Positions 34,200 to 43,891 of a stretch of DNA of 64,000 nucleotides are shown here, in pieces (position 1 is the first letter of the stretch; each line of letters starts with the position of its first letter). Both the position numbers and the translations under genes were made by a program. The DNA comes from JADZAI01 sp046348585. GTDB lineage: Bacteria > Pseudomonadota > Alphaproteobacteria > Micropepsales > Micropepsaceae. The stretch covers positions 124,001 to 188,000 of the forward strand of contig JAXMDZ010000004.1 of assembly GCA_046348585.1 (NCBI GenBank). Direction: 5' to 3'. Below the pieces are notes generated by a model that was not told the DNA's origin, made no database searches, and saw only the letters and a list, made by a program, of their open reading frames with translations.

Positions 34200-35366
34200 T
34201 CAGAGTTCGACGGTGACCCTGAGGCCCGCGACCAGTGCGTCGGGGATCGAGCGGTCGCCGCCGGGCTGGCTGATCCACTGAAGATCGGGCTGGACGGTGA
34301 TGCCGTCGATCAGCGTATCGGAATAGGTCAGCTCGATCTGGAGCTCGCCCCGCGACATCGGCACGCCGGCGTCGATCTGGTTGTCCACATAGCCGTCCGA
34401 AAGGATGGCGTGGCTGACGCCGAACGAGAGCTGGCTGTCGGGCCGGCTTTCGAAGACACGGGTCATCAGAAAGCCCGCCTGCCAGCCGCCGGCGAAGGGC
34501 GTCGTATCGCCGTCCGAGATGCCGGCGCGGACGAAGGCGCGCACCGCCTGCGGGCCCTCCGGGTCGTTCAGGTCCTCCTCCCAGGTGACGTAGAGGCCCT
34601 GGGCGGTGCGGCCGAGCGGATCGCCGAAGCCGTCCACCTCGCGGATGTCGTCCTGGTCCTTGGAGTAGCGCCAGAGGCCGAGCGAGAGCTTGCGCGCGCC
34701 CTCGATGCCGCCCTCGGCGATCATCAGCACGCCCGCGTCGAACGAGGTGTCGGCGCCGCCCGGATCGCCCGGCACGCGGGCGTCGGCATTCAGGACCGCG
34801 AGACGGACGAAACCGTCCTCGCCGAAAGTGACGTTAAGCCGCGCCGACAGCGCGGTCGAAGGGAAGATCGACGGCCCGTTGAGGCCGGTCGCCGCCAGTT
34901 CCGAGCCGATTCCAAAGCTCGGCCCGATCAGCAGGCCGGCGGCGTCGTTGGCGTAGAACTCGGAGTTGAGGTCGTAGAGGCCGAGACGGAGCGTGGCGCT
35001 TTCCCCCAGCGCCTGCTCGATCCAGGCCTCGAACAGGCGGAGGCGCTGTTCGCCGACCTCGATATTGTCGATGCCCTGGAGCGTGCCCGCGAAGTCGTTG
35101 GGGGTGCCCCCGGCGTTGTTGAGGACATGCAGGTGCAGCGTGCCGCCGCCCCAGCCCATGAGGGCGTCGAGGTCGGCGTCGATCAACACGTCCAGGTTGT
35201 CCAGATAGTCGCCCCGCTGCTCCAGTCCGCCGTCGATCACGCCGAAATAGTCCGCAGTATAGGCGAGGCCGAACTGGATAGGCTCGGGCGTCTCGGGTTC
35301 CTGGGCAGTCGCGGCGCCGATCGCCGCCAATGCCACAACCAGACTGAACTTAAGGTTGTTCTTCAT
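34200..35366 (-). CDS. OprB-family carbohydrate porin
   Basis: The 388-residue product is an outer-membrane beta-barrel of the OprB family. It has a signal peptide (LKFSLVVALAAIGAATAQ), then FGLAYTADYFGVIDGGLEQRG, LHLHVLNNAGGTPNDFAG and many alternating strands such as VRAFVRAGISDGDTTPFAGG, and ends VAGLRVTVEL. OprB porins take up sugars; the specific solute is unknown. The ATG at 35366 has GGGGGGCGGG upstream. It is divergent from a chemoreceptor, with CtrA-like sites between them. Confidence 0.88.
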   Translation of the reverse strand: MKNNLKFSLVVALAAIGAATAQEPETPEPIQFGLAYTADYFGVIDGGLEQRGDYLDNLDVLIDADLDALMGWGGGTLHLHVLNNAGGTPNDFAGTLQGIDNIEVGEQRLRLFEAWIEQALGESATLRLGLYDLNSEFYANDAAGLLIGPSFGIGSELAATGLNGPSIFPSTALSARLNVTFGEDGFVRLAVLNADARVPGDPGGADTSFDAGVLMIAEGGIEGARKLSLGLWRYSKDQDDIREVDGFGDPLGRTAQGLYVTWEEDLNDPEGPQAVRAFVRAGISDGDTTPFAGGWQAGFLMTRVFESRPDSQLSFGVSHAILSDGYVDNQIDAGVPMSRGELQIELTYSDTLIDGITVQPDLQWISQPGGDRSIPDALVAGLRVTVEL

Positions 35367-35457
35367 TATCCCGCCCCCCTTTGCGAAATAGTCGCAGGTC
35401 TTCGGCGCAGACTCGGATGTTCTGGTTAACAAAACCTATAGTTGTGACGCAGAGTCA

Positions 35458-35472
35458 TTTACGCGTTTTTAA
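35458..35472. promoter_or_regulatory. Putative CtrA box in front of the chemoreceptor gene
   Basis: TTTA, seven bases (CGCGTTT) and TTAA match the CtrA consensus TTAA-N7-TTAA with one mismatch. It lies 44 bases before the chemoreceptor start. GANTC sites are at 35410, 35452 and 35496, so cell-cycle control by CtrA and CcrM/GcrA is plausible. The divergent porin could share it. Confidence 0.5.
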
Positions 35473-35516
35473 CCCTGCCGATTGACGTTAGGGCTGATTC
35501 AACCAGGGGGTGCAGT

Positions 35517-37535
35517 ATGTTCGGTTCGCTCAGCAGAGCCGCGATCTTCGGCAGCGCTTGCGTTCTGGCGATCGTAGCCGCGTGCGGCGGTATCGGTATC
35601 TGGTCGGCCAACAGTCTGACCGCCGCGCTGGCCGAGTCCCAGCGCAGCGCGAGCCTGCTGCAGAACCATTTGTCGGCCGACATGATGCATGACGCGATCC
35701 GCGGCGACGTGCTGGCGTCGCTGCTGTCCAGCGATCCGCGCTACGGCATGTCGGTCGAGGCGGCCAAGACCGACCTCGCAGAGCACGTGGAGAATTTCAA
35801 CGCCAGCATCGCGCGGGAAGGCGAACTGGCGACGACGGACGACGAGCGCACGACGCTCGGCGCGCTGAAGGCCCCGCTCGACTCCTATGCCTCGTCGGCC
35901 GCTTCCATCATCGACCTGGCGGGACGCGATCCCTCCGCGGCCGTCGCCGCCCTGCCGGGCTTCTTCGAACAGTTCGGCATGCTGGAAGAGGCGATGGAGC
36001 ACGCCACCGGGGTGATCGACGCCGATTCCGCCGCCGCCGCCCAGCGGGCCGATGAGGCGGCGCGCATGGCGACCATCCTGCTGTGGGGGTCGGTCGTCGT
36101 CGGCGTTCTGGCCGCGATCGCCATCGCCTTCGCCGCCCGCCGGTTCATCGTCGATCCGCTGCTGGCGCTTTCCGCCACGATGCGCGCGCTGGCCGGCGGC
36201 GACAATTCGGTCTCGATCCCCGGCGAAGGCCGCGGCGACGAGATCGGCGACATGGCGCATGCCGTCGTCGGCTTCCGCGACGCGGCGATCGAGAAGCTGC
36301 GGCTGGAGGCCAACGCCGAACAGCAGCGCCTCGCCGCCGCCGCCGAAAAGGCCCGCTCGGAGCAGGAGCGCATGTCGCTTCTGGAAGGCGAGCGCGCCGC
36401 CGAAGCGCAGCGGCGCAAGGAGCTGGAGGCCGAACTGCTCCAGCGCGAGGCCCAGCGCCGCGAGGAGGACGCCCGCCAGCGCGAGGAGATGGAGGCCGAA
36501 CGGGCGCGCAACGAAGCCGCCAAGCGCGCCGCCGACGAGAAGCAGCGCGCCGAGGTCGAGGCGGTGCTGCGCGCCGCCGCCGACACCCAGGCCCGCGTCG
36601 TCGAGGCGCTGGCCAAGGGTCTCGACCGCCTGGCGGCCGGCGACCTGACGGTCGCGCTGACCGACGCCCTGCCGGTCGAATACGAGAAGCTGAAGCAGGA
36701 CTTCAATTCCGCCGCCGCCCGTCTGCACGACGCGGTTTCGGGCGTCGCCGCCTCGACGGGCAGCATCGACACCGATTCCAACGAGATCGCCGCCTCGGTC
36801 GACAATCTCTCGCGCCGCACCGAGAACCAGGCCGCCAGCCTGGAGCAGACCGCCGCGGCGCTGGAGCAGATCACCGCGACCGTCACCAAGACCGCCGGAA
36901 GCACCAGGGAGGCCGCGAACGTCGTCAACGTCGCGCGCACCGAGGCGAGCGGCAGCGGCGAAATCGTCCGCCGGGCGATCGCCGCGATGGAGGAGATCAA
37001 GCAATCGTCCTCGCAGATCGCCCAGATCATCGGCGTCATCGACGAGATCGCCTTCCAGACGAACCTGCTGGCGCTGAACGCGGGCGTCGAGGCGGCGCGC
37101 GCGGGCGACGCCGGCCGCGGCTTCGCGGTGGTCGCCGGCGAAGTGCGGGCGCTCGCCCAGCGCTCGGCCGAAGCCGCCAAGGAGATCAAGGCGCTGATCA
37201 ACACCTCGACCGAGCATGTCGGCACCGGCGCCGATCTCGTCGGCAAGACCGGCGAGTCGCTGCTGCGCATCGCCGAGCGTGTCGCCGAAATCGAGCAGGT
37301 GGTGAGCGAGATCACCGCCTCGGCCCAGGAACAGTCCGCCGCCCTCGGCGAGGTCAACGTCGCCATCAACCAGATGGATCAGGTGACCCAGCAGAACGCC
37401 GCGATGGTGGAAGAAACCGCGGCCGCCAGCCACTCGCTGATGGAGAAGGCGCGCGAATTGTCGGCGCTCGTCGAGCGCTTCCAGTTGCGCGGCAAGGGTC
37501 AGTCGCAGGCGTCGGCGGTCAGGCGCGCCGCCTGA
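35517..37535 (+). CDS. Methyl-accepting chemotaxis protein
   Basis: This 672-residue chemoreceptor has a first membrane helix (about 8-28), a short periplasmic helical sensor (about 30-180), a second helix (ATILLWGSVVVGVLAAIAIAF), a HAMP domain, a highly charged Glu/Arg coiled coil (about 260-350), a second HAMP-like region (LDRLAAGDLTVALTD) and the signalling domain. The conserved tip that binds CheA/CheW is IDEIAFQTNLLALNAGVEAA near residue 510. No C-terminal pentapeptide for CheR tethering is seen. AGGGGG precedes the ATG. No other chemotaxis genes are nearby. Confidence 0.94.
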   Translation: MFGSLSRAAIFGSACVLAIVAACGGIGIWSANSLTAALAESQRSASLLQNHLSADMMHDAIRGDVLASLLSSDPRYGMSVEAAKTDLAEHVENFNASIAREGELATTDDERTTLGALKAPLDSYASSAASIIDLAGRDPSAAVAALPGFFEQFGMLEEAMEHATGVIDADSAAAAQRADEAARMATILLWGSVVVGVLAAIAIAFAARRFIVDPLLALSATMRALAGGDNSVSIPGEGRGDEIGDMAHAVVGFRDAAIEKLRLEANAEQQRLAAAAEKARSEQERMSLLEGERAAEAQRRKELEAELLQREAQRREEDARQREEMEAERARNEAAKRAADEKQRAEVEAVLRAAADTQARVVEALAKGLDRLAAGDLTVALTDALPVEYEKLKQDFNSAAARLHDAVSGVAASTGSIDTDSNEIAASVDNLSRRTENQAASLEQTAAALEQITATVTKTAGSTREAANVVNVARTEASGSGEIVRRAIAAMEEIKQSSSQIAQIIGVIDEIAFQTNLLALNAGVEAARAGDAGRGFAVVAGEVRALAQRSAEAAKEIKALINTSTEHVGTGADLVGKTGESLLRIAERVAEIEQVVSEITASAQEQSAALGEVNVAINQMDQVTQQNAAMVEETAAASHSLMEKARELSALVERFQLRGKGQSQASAVRRAA

Positions 37536-37554
37536 CCGCGAGGCGCCGTCCGGA

Positions 37555-39096
37555 TCAGACGATCCGGCTGTCGCGCTTGCCCCAGTACTGGTCGCGGATC
37601 AGCCGCTTGTAGAGCTTCCCCGTCGGATGGCGGGGAAGTTCCTTCATGAAGTCGATCGAGCGCGGGCACTTGATGTGCGACAGGTGCGCGCGGGCATAGG
37701 CCATCAGTTCGGCCGCCGTCTCGTCGTTGGCGTCGGCCCAGTCGGCGGGCTGCACGACGGCCTTCACCTCCTCGCCGAAATCCTCGTTGGGAACGCCGAC
37801 CACCGCCACGTCGGCCACTTTCGGGTGGCCGATGAGGACGTTCTCGGTCTCCTGCGGGTAAATATTCACGCCGCCCGAGATGATCATGAACGCCTTGCGG
37901 TCGGTGAGATAGAGGAAGCCGTCCTTGTCGAGCTTGCCGACGTCGCCGAGCGTCGACCAGCCCTTGGCGTTGCGGCTCTCGGCCGTCTTTTCCGGCGCGT
38001 TGTGATACTGGAACTCCGGCCCGCCCTCGAAATAGATGACGCCTTCCTCGCCGGCCGGCACGTCCTCGCCGTCCTCGCCGACGATGTGCGGGACGCCCAG
38101 CACGGCGCGCCCGACCGTGCCCGGATGGGCCAGCCAGTCGGCGCTGTCGCAGTAGACGAAGCCGTTGCCTTCGGTGCCGGCGTAGTATTCGTGGATGATC
38201 GGCCCCCACCAGTCGATCATCTTGTGCTTGACGTCGATCGGGCAGGGCGCGGCCGCGTGGATGGCGACCTGGAGCGAGGAAAGATCGTGCCTGGCGCGCG
38301 CCTCCTCCGGCATTTTCAGCATACGGACGAACATGGTCGGCACGAGCTGGGTGTGGGTCACCTTGTAGCGTTCGACCAGCGCCAGGTATTGCTCGGGATC
38401 GAAATGCTCCATGACGACGACCGTGCCGCCGAAGCGCCCGACCGACATGCAATAGCGCAGCGGCGCGGCATGATAGAGCGGCGCGGGGGACAGATAGACC
38501 ATGTCCTTGTTGAAGCCGAAGAGGTGTTGCGTGACAGCGATGAGCGATCCCGGATCGGAGATCGCGAGCCCGGTGAGCTGGGTCTTCACGCCCTTGGGCC
38601 GGCCGGTCGTGCCGGAGGAGTAGAGCAGGTCCGTGCCCGAGGTCTCGTCGGCGATCGGGGTCTTCGGCTGGGCGTCGAGCGCGCTTTCCAGCCGGGCGTA
38701 GCCGGGGATGTCGCCGCCCGCGGCATAGAGCTTCACGCCGGGGATCAGGGGCGCGACATCGGCCGCCGCGGCGGTGAGATAGGCCGAGGTGACGAACGCC
38801 TTGGCGCCCGAATCCTTGACGATGTACTCGACCTCGCCCGCCGTCAGGCGCGAGGAGACGCAGGCATAATAGAGGCCCGAACGCTGCGCCGCCCAGCACA
38901 GCGGCAGATAATGGACGTTGTTCTCCATGAAGATCGCGACCACGTCGCCGGTCTTCAGGCCCAGCGCGCGGAAGAGCTGCGCCCCCTGGTTGGAGCGCGC
39001 ATCCAGCTCGGCATAGGTCATGCTCTCGCCGGAAGCCGCCATCACGAAGGCGGTCTTGCCGGGCGTCGACTGGGCGTGAATGGAGGGATGGTACAT
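37555..39096 (-). CDS. Acyl-CoA ligase (AMP-dependent synthetase)
   Basis: This ANL-family enzyme activates a carboxylic acid to its CoA thioester through an adenylate. The ATP loop is LLYSSGTTGRPKGVKTQL, the A5 core is YAGTEGNGFVYCDS, and the C-terminal hinge and lysine are in YLTDRKAFMIISGGVNIYP and RHPTGKLYKR. Length is 513 residues from the ATG at 39096. It is divergent from an enoyl-CoA hydratase gene with a shared operator-like palindrome, suggesting a catabolic pair for fatty or aromatic acids. The substrate is unknown. Confidence 0.93.
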   Translation of the reverse strand: MYHPSIHAQSTPGKTAFVMAASGESMTYAELDARSNQGAQLFRALGLKTGDVVAIFMENNVHYLPLCWAAQRSGLYYACVSSRLTAGEVEYIVKDSGAKAFVTSAYLTAAAADVAPLIPGVKLYAAGGDIPGYARLESALDAQPKTPIADETSGTDLLYSSGTTGRPKGVKTQLTGLAISDPGSLIAVTQHLFGFNKDMVYLSPAPLYHAAPLRYCMSVGRFGGTVVVMEHFDPEQYLALVERYKVTHTQLVPTMFVRMLKMPEEARARHDLSSLQVAIHAAAPCPIDVKHKMIDWWGPIIHEYYAGTEGNGFVYCDSADWLAHPGTVGRAVLGVPHIVGEDGEDVPAGEEGVIYFEGGPEFQYHNAPEKTAESRNAKGWSTLGDVGKLDKDGFLYLTDRKAFMIISGGVNIYPQETENVLIGHPKVADVAVVGVPNEDFGEEVKAVVQPADWADANDETAAELMAYARAHLSHIKCPRSIDFMKELPRHPTGKLYKRLIRDQYWGKRDSRIV

Positions 39097-39147
39097 GGCG
39101 TTTCCCCGGGGAGCGTTTTTCTGATGAGGCGATGGAATAGGACAGCC

Positions 39148-39161
39148 TGACGCAGGCGTCA
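39148..39161. promoter_or_regulatory. Operator-like inverted repeat between divergent ligase and hydratase genes
   Basis: TGACGC-AG-GCGTCA is a perfect 6-2-6 inverted repeat, 52 bases from the ligase start and 69 from the hydratase start. Its place in the divergent promoter region suggests a regulator-binding site. No regulator gene is adjacent. Confidence 0.45.
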
Positions 39162-39230
39162 AAATCGAAAGGCTCGCCATTTTCCGCCGCCGGGCGCTAA
39201 TCTCGCGGCGCAAAACATCGGAGGAACCCC

Positions 39231-40133
39231 ATGGCCTATACGGAAATCACCTACGAGATCGCCGAGAAGATCGCGACGATCACTCTCCACCGCCCCGACA
39301 AGATGAACGCCTTCACCGGCACGATGGCGGCCGAACTGATCGACGCCTTCGACCGCGCCAACAAGGACGACGGGGTGGGCGCGATCATCGTGACCGGCGC
39401 GGGCAAGGCGTTCTGCGCCGGGGCCGATCTCAGCCAGGGCGCCAAGACCTTCGACTACGACGCCCGCTCCGACCGCAAGGAGAAGGCGGGGGCGGTCGGC
39501 GCCGACGGCAAGATCGACTGGTCGAACCCGGCGGTGCGCGACGGCGGCGGCATGGTGACGCTGAAGATCTATGAGAGCCTGAAGCCGGTCATCGGCGCGA
39601 TCAACGGCGCGGCGGTCGGCATCGGCGTGACGATGCAATTGCCGATGGACATCCGCATCGCCTCGGAGAACGCCCGCTTCGGCTTCGTCTTCGCGCGCCG
39701 CGGCATCGTGCCGGAAGCCTGCTCGTCCTATTTCCTGCCGCGCATCGTCGGCATCTCGACGGCGACCGAATGGTGCTTCACGGGGCGCGTGTTCGGGGCG
39801 CAGGAGGCGAAGGATCGCGGCCTCGTCACCCATCTGGTGAAGCCGGAGGAGCTGATCGCCACCGCCCGGGCGCTCGCCAAGGAGATCGTCGACAACACCG
39901 CGCCCGTCTCGGTCGCGCTGACCCGCCAGATGCTGTGGCGGATGCTGGGCGCCGATCACCCGATGGAGGCGCACAAGATCGACAGCCGCGGCGTCTTCGC
40001 GCGCGGCCGCCAGGAGGACGCCAAGGAAGGCGTCATGTCGTTCCTGGAGAAGCGCCAGCCGGTCTATCCCAACAAGGTCTCGACCGACATGCCCGACTAT
40101 TTCCCCTGGTGGGACGAGCGGACCTACAGCTAG
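39231..40133 (+). CDS. Enoyl-CoA hydratase/isomerase (crotonase) family protein
   Basis: The 300-residue product is a crotonase-fold enzyme of beta-oxidation type. The oxyanion-hole region AFCAGADLSQGAKTFDYDA and INGAAVGIGVTMQLPMDIRI are visible, and RRGIVPEACSSYFLPRIVG contains the catalytic glutamate position. GGAGGAA precedes the ATG. It is longer than the 260-residue norm, with an insert after DLSQG. A monooxygenase gene follows 20 bases downstream. Confidence 0.93.
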   Translation: MAYTEITYEIAEKIATITLHRPDKMNAFTGTMAAELIDAFDRANKDDGVGAIIVTGAGKAFCAGADLSQGAKTFDYDARSDRKEKAGAVGADGKIDWSNPAVRDGGGMVTLKIYESLKPVIGAINGAAVGIGVTMQLPMDIRIASENARFGFVFARRGIVPEACSSYFLPRIVGISTATEWCFTGRVFGAQEAKDRGLVTHLVKPEELIATARALAKEIVDNTAPVSVALTRQMLWRMLGADHPMEAHKIDSRGVFARGRQEDAKEGVMSFLEKRQPVYPNKVSTDMPDYFPWWDERTYS

Positions 40134-40153
40134 CGGCGCATCGGGGCGGACCT

Positions 40154-41343
40154 TTGGCGGAACCGGTACTGGTAGCGGGCGGGGGGATCGGCGGCGCGGC
40201 GGCGGCGCTGGCCCTCGCGCGCGCCGGTTTCGACGTGCGTCTGTTCGAGGCCCGGCCCGATCCGGCCGAGGCCGGCGCAGGGTTGCAGATCGGCGCGAAC
40301 GGCATGAAGGCGCTGCGCCATCTGGGCCTTGAGGCGGCGGTTCTGGAGGCCGCGACGCGGCCCGAGCGGCTGGAGCTGAGGCTGCCGGGGTCCGGCCGGG
40401 TGGTCGGGCGCGTCGCTTTCGGCGCGGCTCATGCGGCGCGTTACGGCGCGCCCTATGTGCATCTGCACCGGGCGGATTTGCACCGCGCGATTTTCGAGGC
40501 GGCGAAGTCCCATCCGCGCATCGCCGTCGAACTCGGCCGCCGCGTGGTGAGGGCGGCGCAGACGCCGGACGAGACGAGCGTCGAACTGGAAGGCGGCGGC
40601 GCGGCCGCGGGCGCCGCCCTGATCGGCGCAGACGGCGTGCGCTCGGCCCTGAGGGTGGGGGTGGCGGGCGAGGATGCGCCGGTCTTCACCGGCATGACCG
40701 CCTGGCGCGCCGTCGTGCCCGCGAGCGAGGCCGACCTCGCGCGGCCGCCGGTCGCCACCGTCTGGATGGGACGGGGCAGGCATCTCGTCACCTATCCGCT
40801 GACGGCGCGGCGCGAGATCAACCTGATCGGCGTCGTCGAGGAGAAGCCCGAAATCGAGGAATCCTGGAGCGCGCCCGGCACGTCCGCCGACATGGCGGCC
40901 GATTTCGGCGGCTGGCACGCCGAGACCGATGCGCTGCTGGCGCGCGTGACGACGCCCTGGCGCTGGCCGCTCTACGAGCGCCACCCGTTGAGCGTCTGGA
41001 GCGCCGGGCGGATCGCCCTGCTGGGCGATGCCTGCCACGCCATGCCGCCGTTCCTCGCACAGGGCGCCTGCATGGCGCTGGAGGACGCGGTGGTGCTCGC
41101 CCGCCGGATGGAGGCGCGGCGCGACGACGCCGCGCGGGCCTTGCGCGACTATGGCGAGGCGCGCCGCGAGCGCACCGCCAGGGTGCAGCGGCCTCGTGGG
41201 CGAACGCCTGGCGGTTCCATGTGCGTCATCCGGCGCTGCGCACCCTCGTCTATGGCGGACTGGCCGTCCTCGGCGCGATCGCGCCTTCCGGTCCCGGCCG
41301 GATGTATGACTGGCTTTACCGCTACGATCCGGTGGCGGCCTGA
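40154..41343 (+). pseudogene. FAD-dependent monooxygenase, frameshifted near its 3' end
   Basis: This is a salicylate-hydroxylase-like class A flavin monooxygenase: FAD motif VLVAGGGIGGAAAALALARA, then GADGVRSALR, and the second FAD motif RIALLGDACHAMPPFLAQGA. The start is a TTG at 40154 behind GGGGCGGA. At about 41189-41191 the frame breaks: the continuing frame degenerates and runs to 41380, while the frame entered at 41191 encodes ASWANAWRFHVRHPALRTLV and stops properly at 41343. One base is missing relative to an intact gene. Most of the enzyme is intact, so this is either a sequencing indel or a recent mutation. Confidence 0.85.
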
Positions 41344-41376
41344 CCCTCTTGTCCCTGCAATCCGGTTCCCGCGCCG

Positions 41377-43888
41377 ATGACTGACGCCACCGCCGACACG
41401 GCCGGACATGTGGAAGCGATCGCCTATGCGGTCGCCGGGGTCGCGCTGCTGCTCGGCGCCTCCAGCCTGCTGATGCCGGCGGCGCGGCGGCTGGCCTTGC
41501 CCTATACCGTGCTGGTCGCCGCCTTCGGCGCGGCGATCGGGGTGTTGCTGACCGTCGGCGGGGGCGAAGGCGCGGCTCATGCGGTGTCGGTCTTCTCCGA
41601 AACCGAGATGCCGAGCGAGGCGCTGCTCTATCTCTTCCTGCCGCCGCTGCTGTTCGCGGCGGGGCTGCATGTCGACATGCGCCGCACGATGGACGAGATC
41701 TGGCCGATCCTGGTGATGGCCATCTTCGCGGTGGTGCTGTGCTGCGCGGTCGTGGGGGCGAGCCTCTTTCCCTTCATGACCGCCGACGGCGTCACGGTGC
41801 TGTCGGCGGAATGGCACGAATTGCTGCTGCTCGCGTTCCTGGTCGGGGCGATCGTCGCGCCGACCGATACCGCCGCCGTGCTCAGCATCTTCCGCGACAT
41901 CGGCGCGCCGCGGCGGCTCTCGACGATCGTCGAGGGCGAGAGCCTTTTCAACGACGCGGCGGCGATCGCCCTCGTGGTCGTGCTGATCGCCGCGCTCGGC
42001 GGCGACACGAGCGGCGGCGTCACGGGCGCGGCCGGGGTCTTCGCCTGGCAGCTCGGCGGCGGCCTCGCCTTCGGCTACGCGGCCGGGCGGCTCGCCGCCT
42101 ATGCAGTTGGCGCGCGGCTATGTCGTCGCCGAGACGACGCTGACGCTGACGCTCGCCTATGTCGCCTTCGCGGTCGCGCAATTGGCGCTCGGCGTCTCGG
42201 GGATCATCGCCGTCGTCGCCGCCGCCATCTCGTTCGGCAGCCGCGCCCGCACGCGGCTGACGCCGGGAAGCTGGGAGGCGCTTGGGGCGCTCTGGAAGCA
42301 GCTCGATTTCTGGGCGATCACGCTGATCTTCGTCTTCGCCGCGATGGAGGCCCCCGCCGTTCTTTCCGATCTGCGCTGGAGCGACCTCGGGGCGCTCGGC
42401 GCGATCTATGTCTCGGCGCTGGCGGCGCGGGCGCTGGTGACGTTCGGGGTGATGCCGCTGCTCGTCTCGTTCGGCCTCTCCGAACCCTTCAGCCGCGCCT
42501 ATCGCGCGGTGCTGACCTGGGGCGGGGTGCGCGGGGCGCTGACCGTCGTCCTCGCCCTGTTCGCGGCCGAGTCGGGCGCGGTGCAGGCGGCGGGGGCCGA
42601 GAACGCACGGCTGCTGCTGGTGCTGGCGTTCGGCTATGTGCTGCTGACGCTCTTCGTCAACGCGCCGACGCTGCGCATCCTGATCCGCTTGCTGGGCCTG
42701 ACCGCGCTGGACGAACGCGAACGGGCGATCCGCGACCGCATGATGGCGATCACCCGCGCCCGCGTCGCCCGCGCGACCCATGACGCGGCGCAGGGTTTCC
42801 GCCTGACCTTGCCCGAGCCTGAGACTTACGAGGCAGCCTCGTGGAAGCTGACAGAGGACGAGCGCCTGAGAGTCGGGCTGCTCGTGCTCGTCAACCGAGA
42901 GATCGAACTCATCCGGCGCGGGCTGGAACGCGGTATGGTCGAGCAGCGCATCGCGGAGTTGCTGCTGGCGCAGGCCGGGCAGATGCACGAACTGACCCGC
43001 GCTCTGGGCGCGGAGGGCTATCAGGAATCGGCCGCGCGCAACCACCGGCTGACCTGGCGTTTCCGCATGGCGCAGTGGCTCCATCGCCGCTTCGGCATCA
43101 CCGGAATGCTCTCGGACGAGATCGCCGCGCGCTACCAGATGATGCTCATCAAGGGCCGCGTCCTGACGCAGCTTCACGCCTTTGCCGCCGAGCAATTGCC
43201 GCCGCTCATCGGGCCGGAGGCGCTGGCGGAGGCGTCGCGCCTGCTCGACGACCGCGCGCGCGCCGCCCAGGCGGCGCTCGATGCGATGGAAAAGCAGTAC
43301 ACCGCCTACACCACGCAGGTCCGCGAGCTGATCGTCGCGCGCCTCGCGCTCGCCCTGGAAGAAGCCGAGTATCGCGCCCAGCGCCACGAGGGCCTGATCT
43401 CGGAGGACATCTTCGAGGACATGGAGGCCGACCGCCTGCGCCGCGCCCGGGCGCTGGCCCGCCGCCCGGAACTCGATCTCGGACTGGAGATCAAGGACAT
43501 GGTGGCGCGGGTGCCGCTGTTCCGCGACGCCGACGCGGCCGACCTGTCGGAGATCGCGCGGCTGCTGCGGCCCGAGCTTGCGGTTCCGCGCGAGCCCGTC
43601 GTGCGGGCCGGCGAGATCGGGCGCGAGATGTATTTCATCGTCTCGGGCGCGGTCGATGTCATGCTGCCGCACGCCCCGGTACGGCTGAAGGACGGCGATT
43701 TCTTCGGCGAGATGGCGCTGCTGACCCGCCAGAAGCGCAACGCCGACGTAGTTGCGGTCAGCTATTGCGAGCTTCTGGTGCTGCGCAAGCAGGATCTCGA
43801 TGCGTTGTCGGCTCGCCATCCGGCGCTGCGGGCGCAGATCGAAGCCCATGCCGCCGCGCGCCGCGGCGCGCCGGCCCCGCAGGGCTGA
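41377..43888 (+). pseudogene. CPA1-type Na+/H+ antiporter with cyclic-nucleotide-binding domain, frameshifted
   Basis: The first half, from ATG 41377, encodes an NhaP/NHE-type antiporter with LLYLFLPPLLFAAGLHVDMR and VEGESLFNDAAAIALVVVL (ion-binding ND). Around 42095-42115 the frame shifts by +1: the second half is read from about 42101 (ARGYVVAETTLTLTLAYVAF onward), finishes the transporter, continues into a long charged cytoplasmic helical region, and ends with a cNMP-binding domain (VRAGEIGREMYFIVSGAVDV, GDFFGEMALLTRQKRNADVV). Joined, it would be about 835 residues, an architecture like plant SOS1 and sperm-type NHEs. Whether the break is real or a sequencing error cannot be decided here. 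Confidence 0.85.
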
Positions 43889-43891
43889 TCG

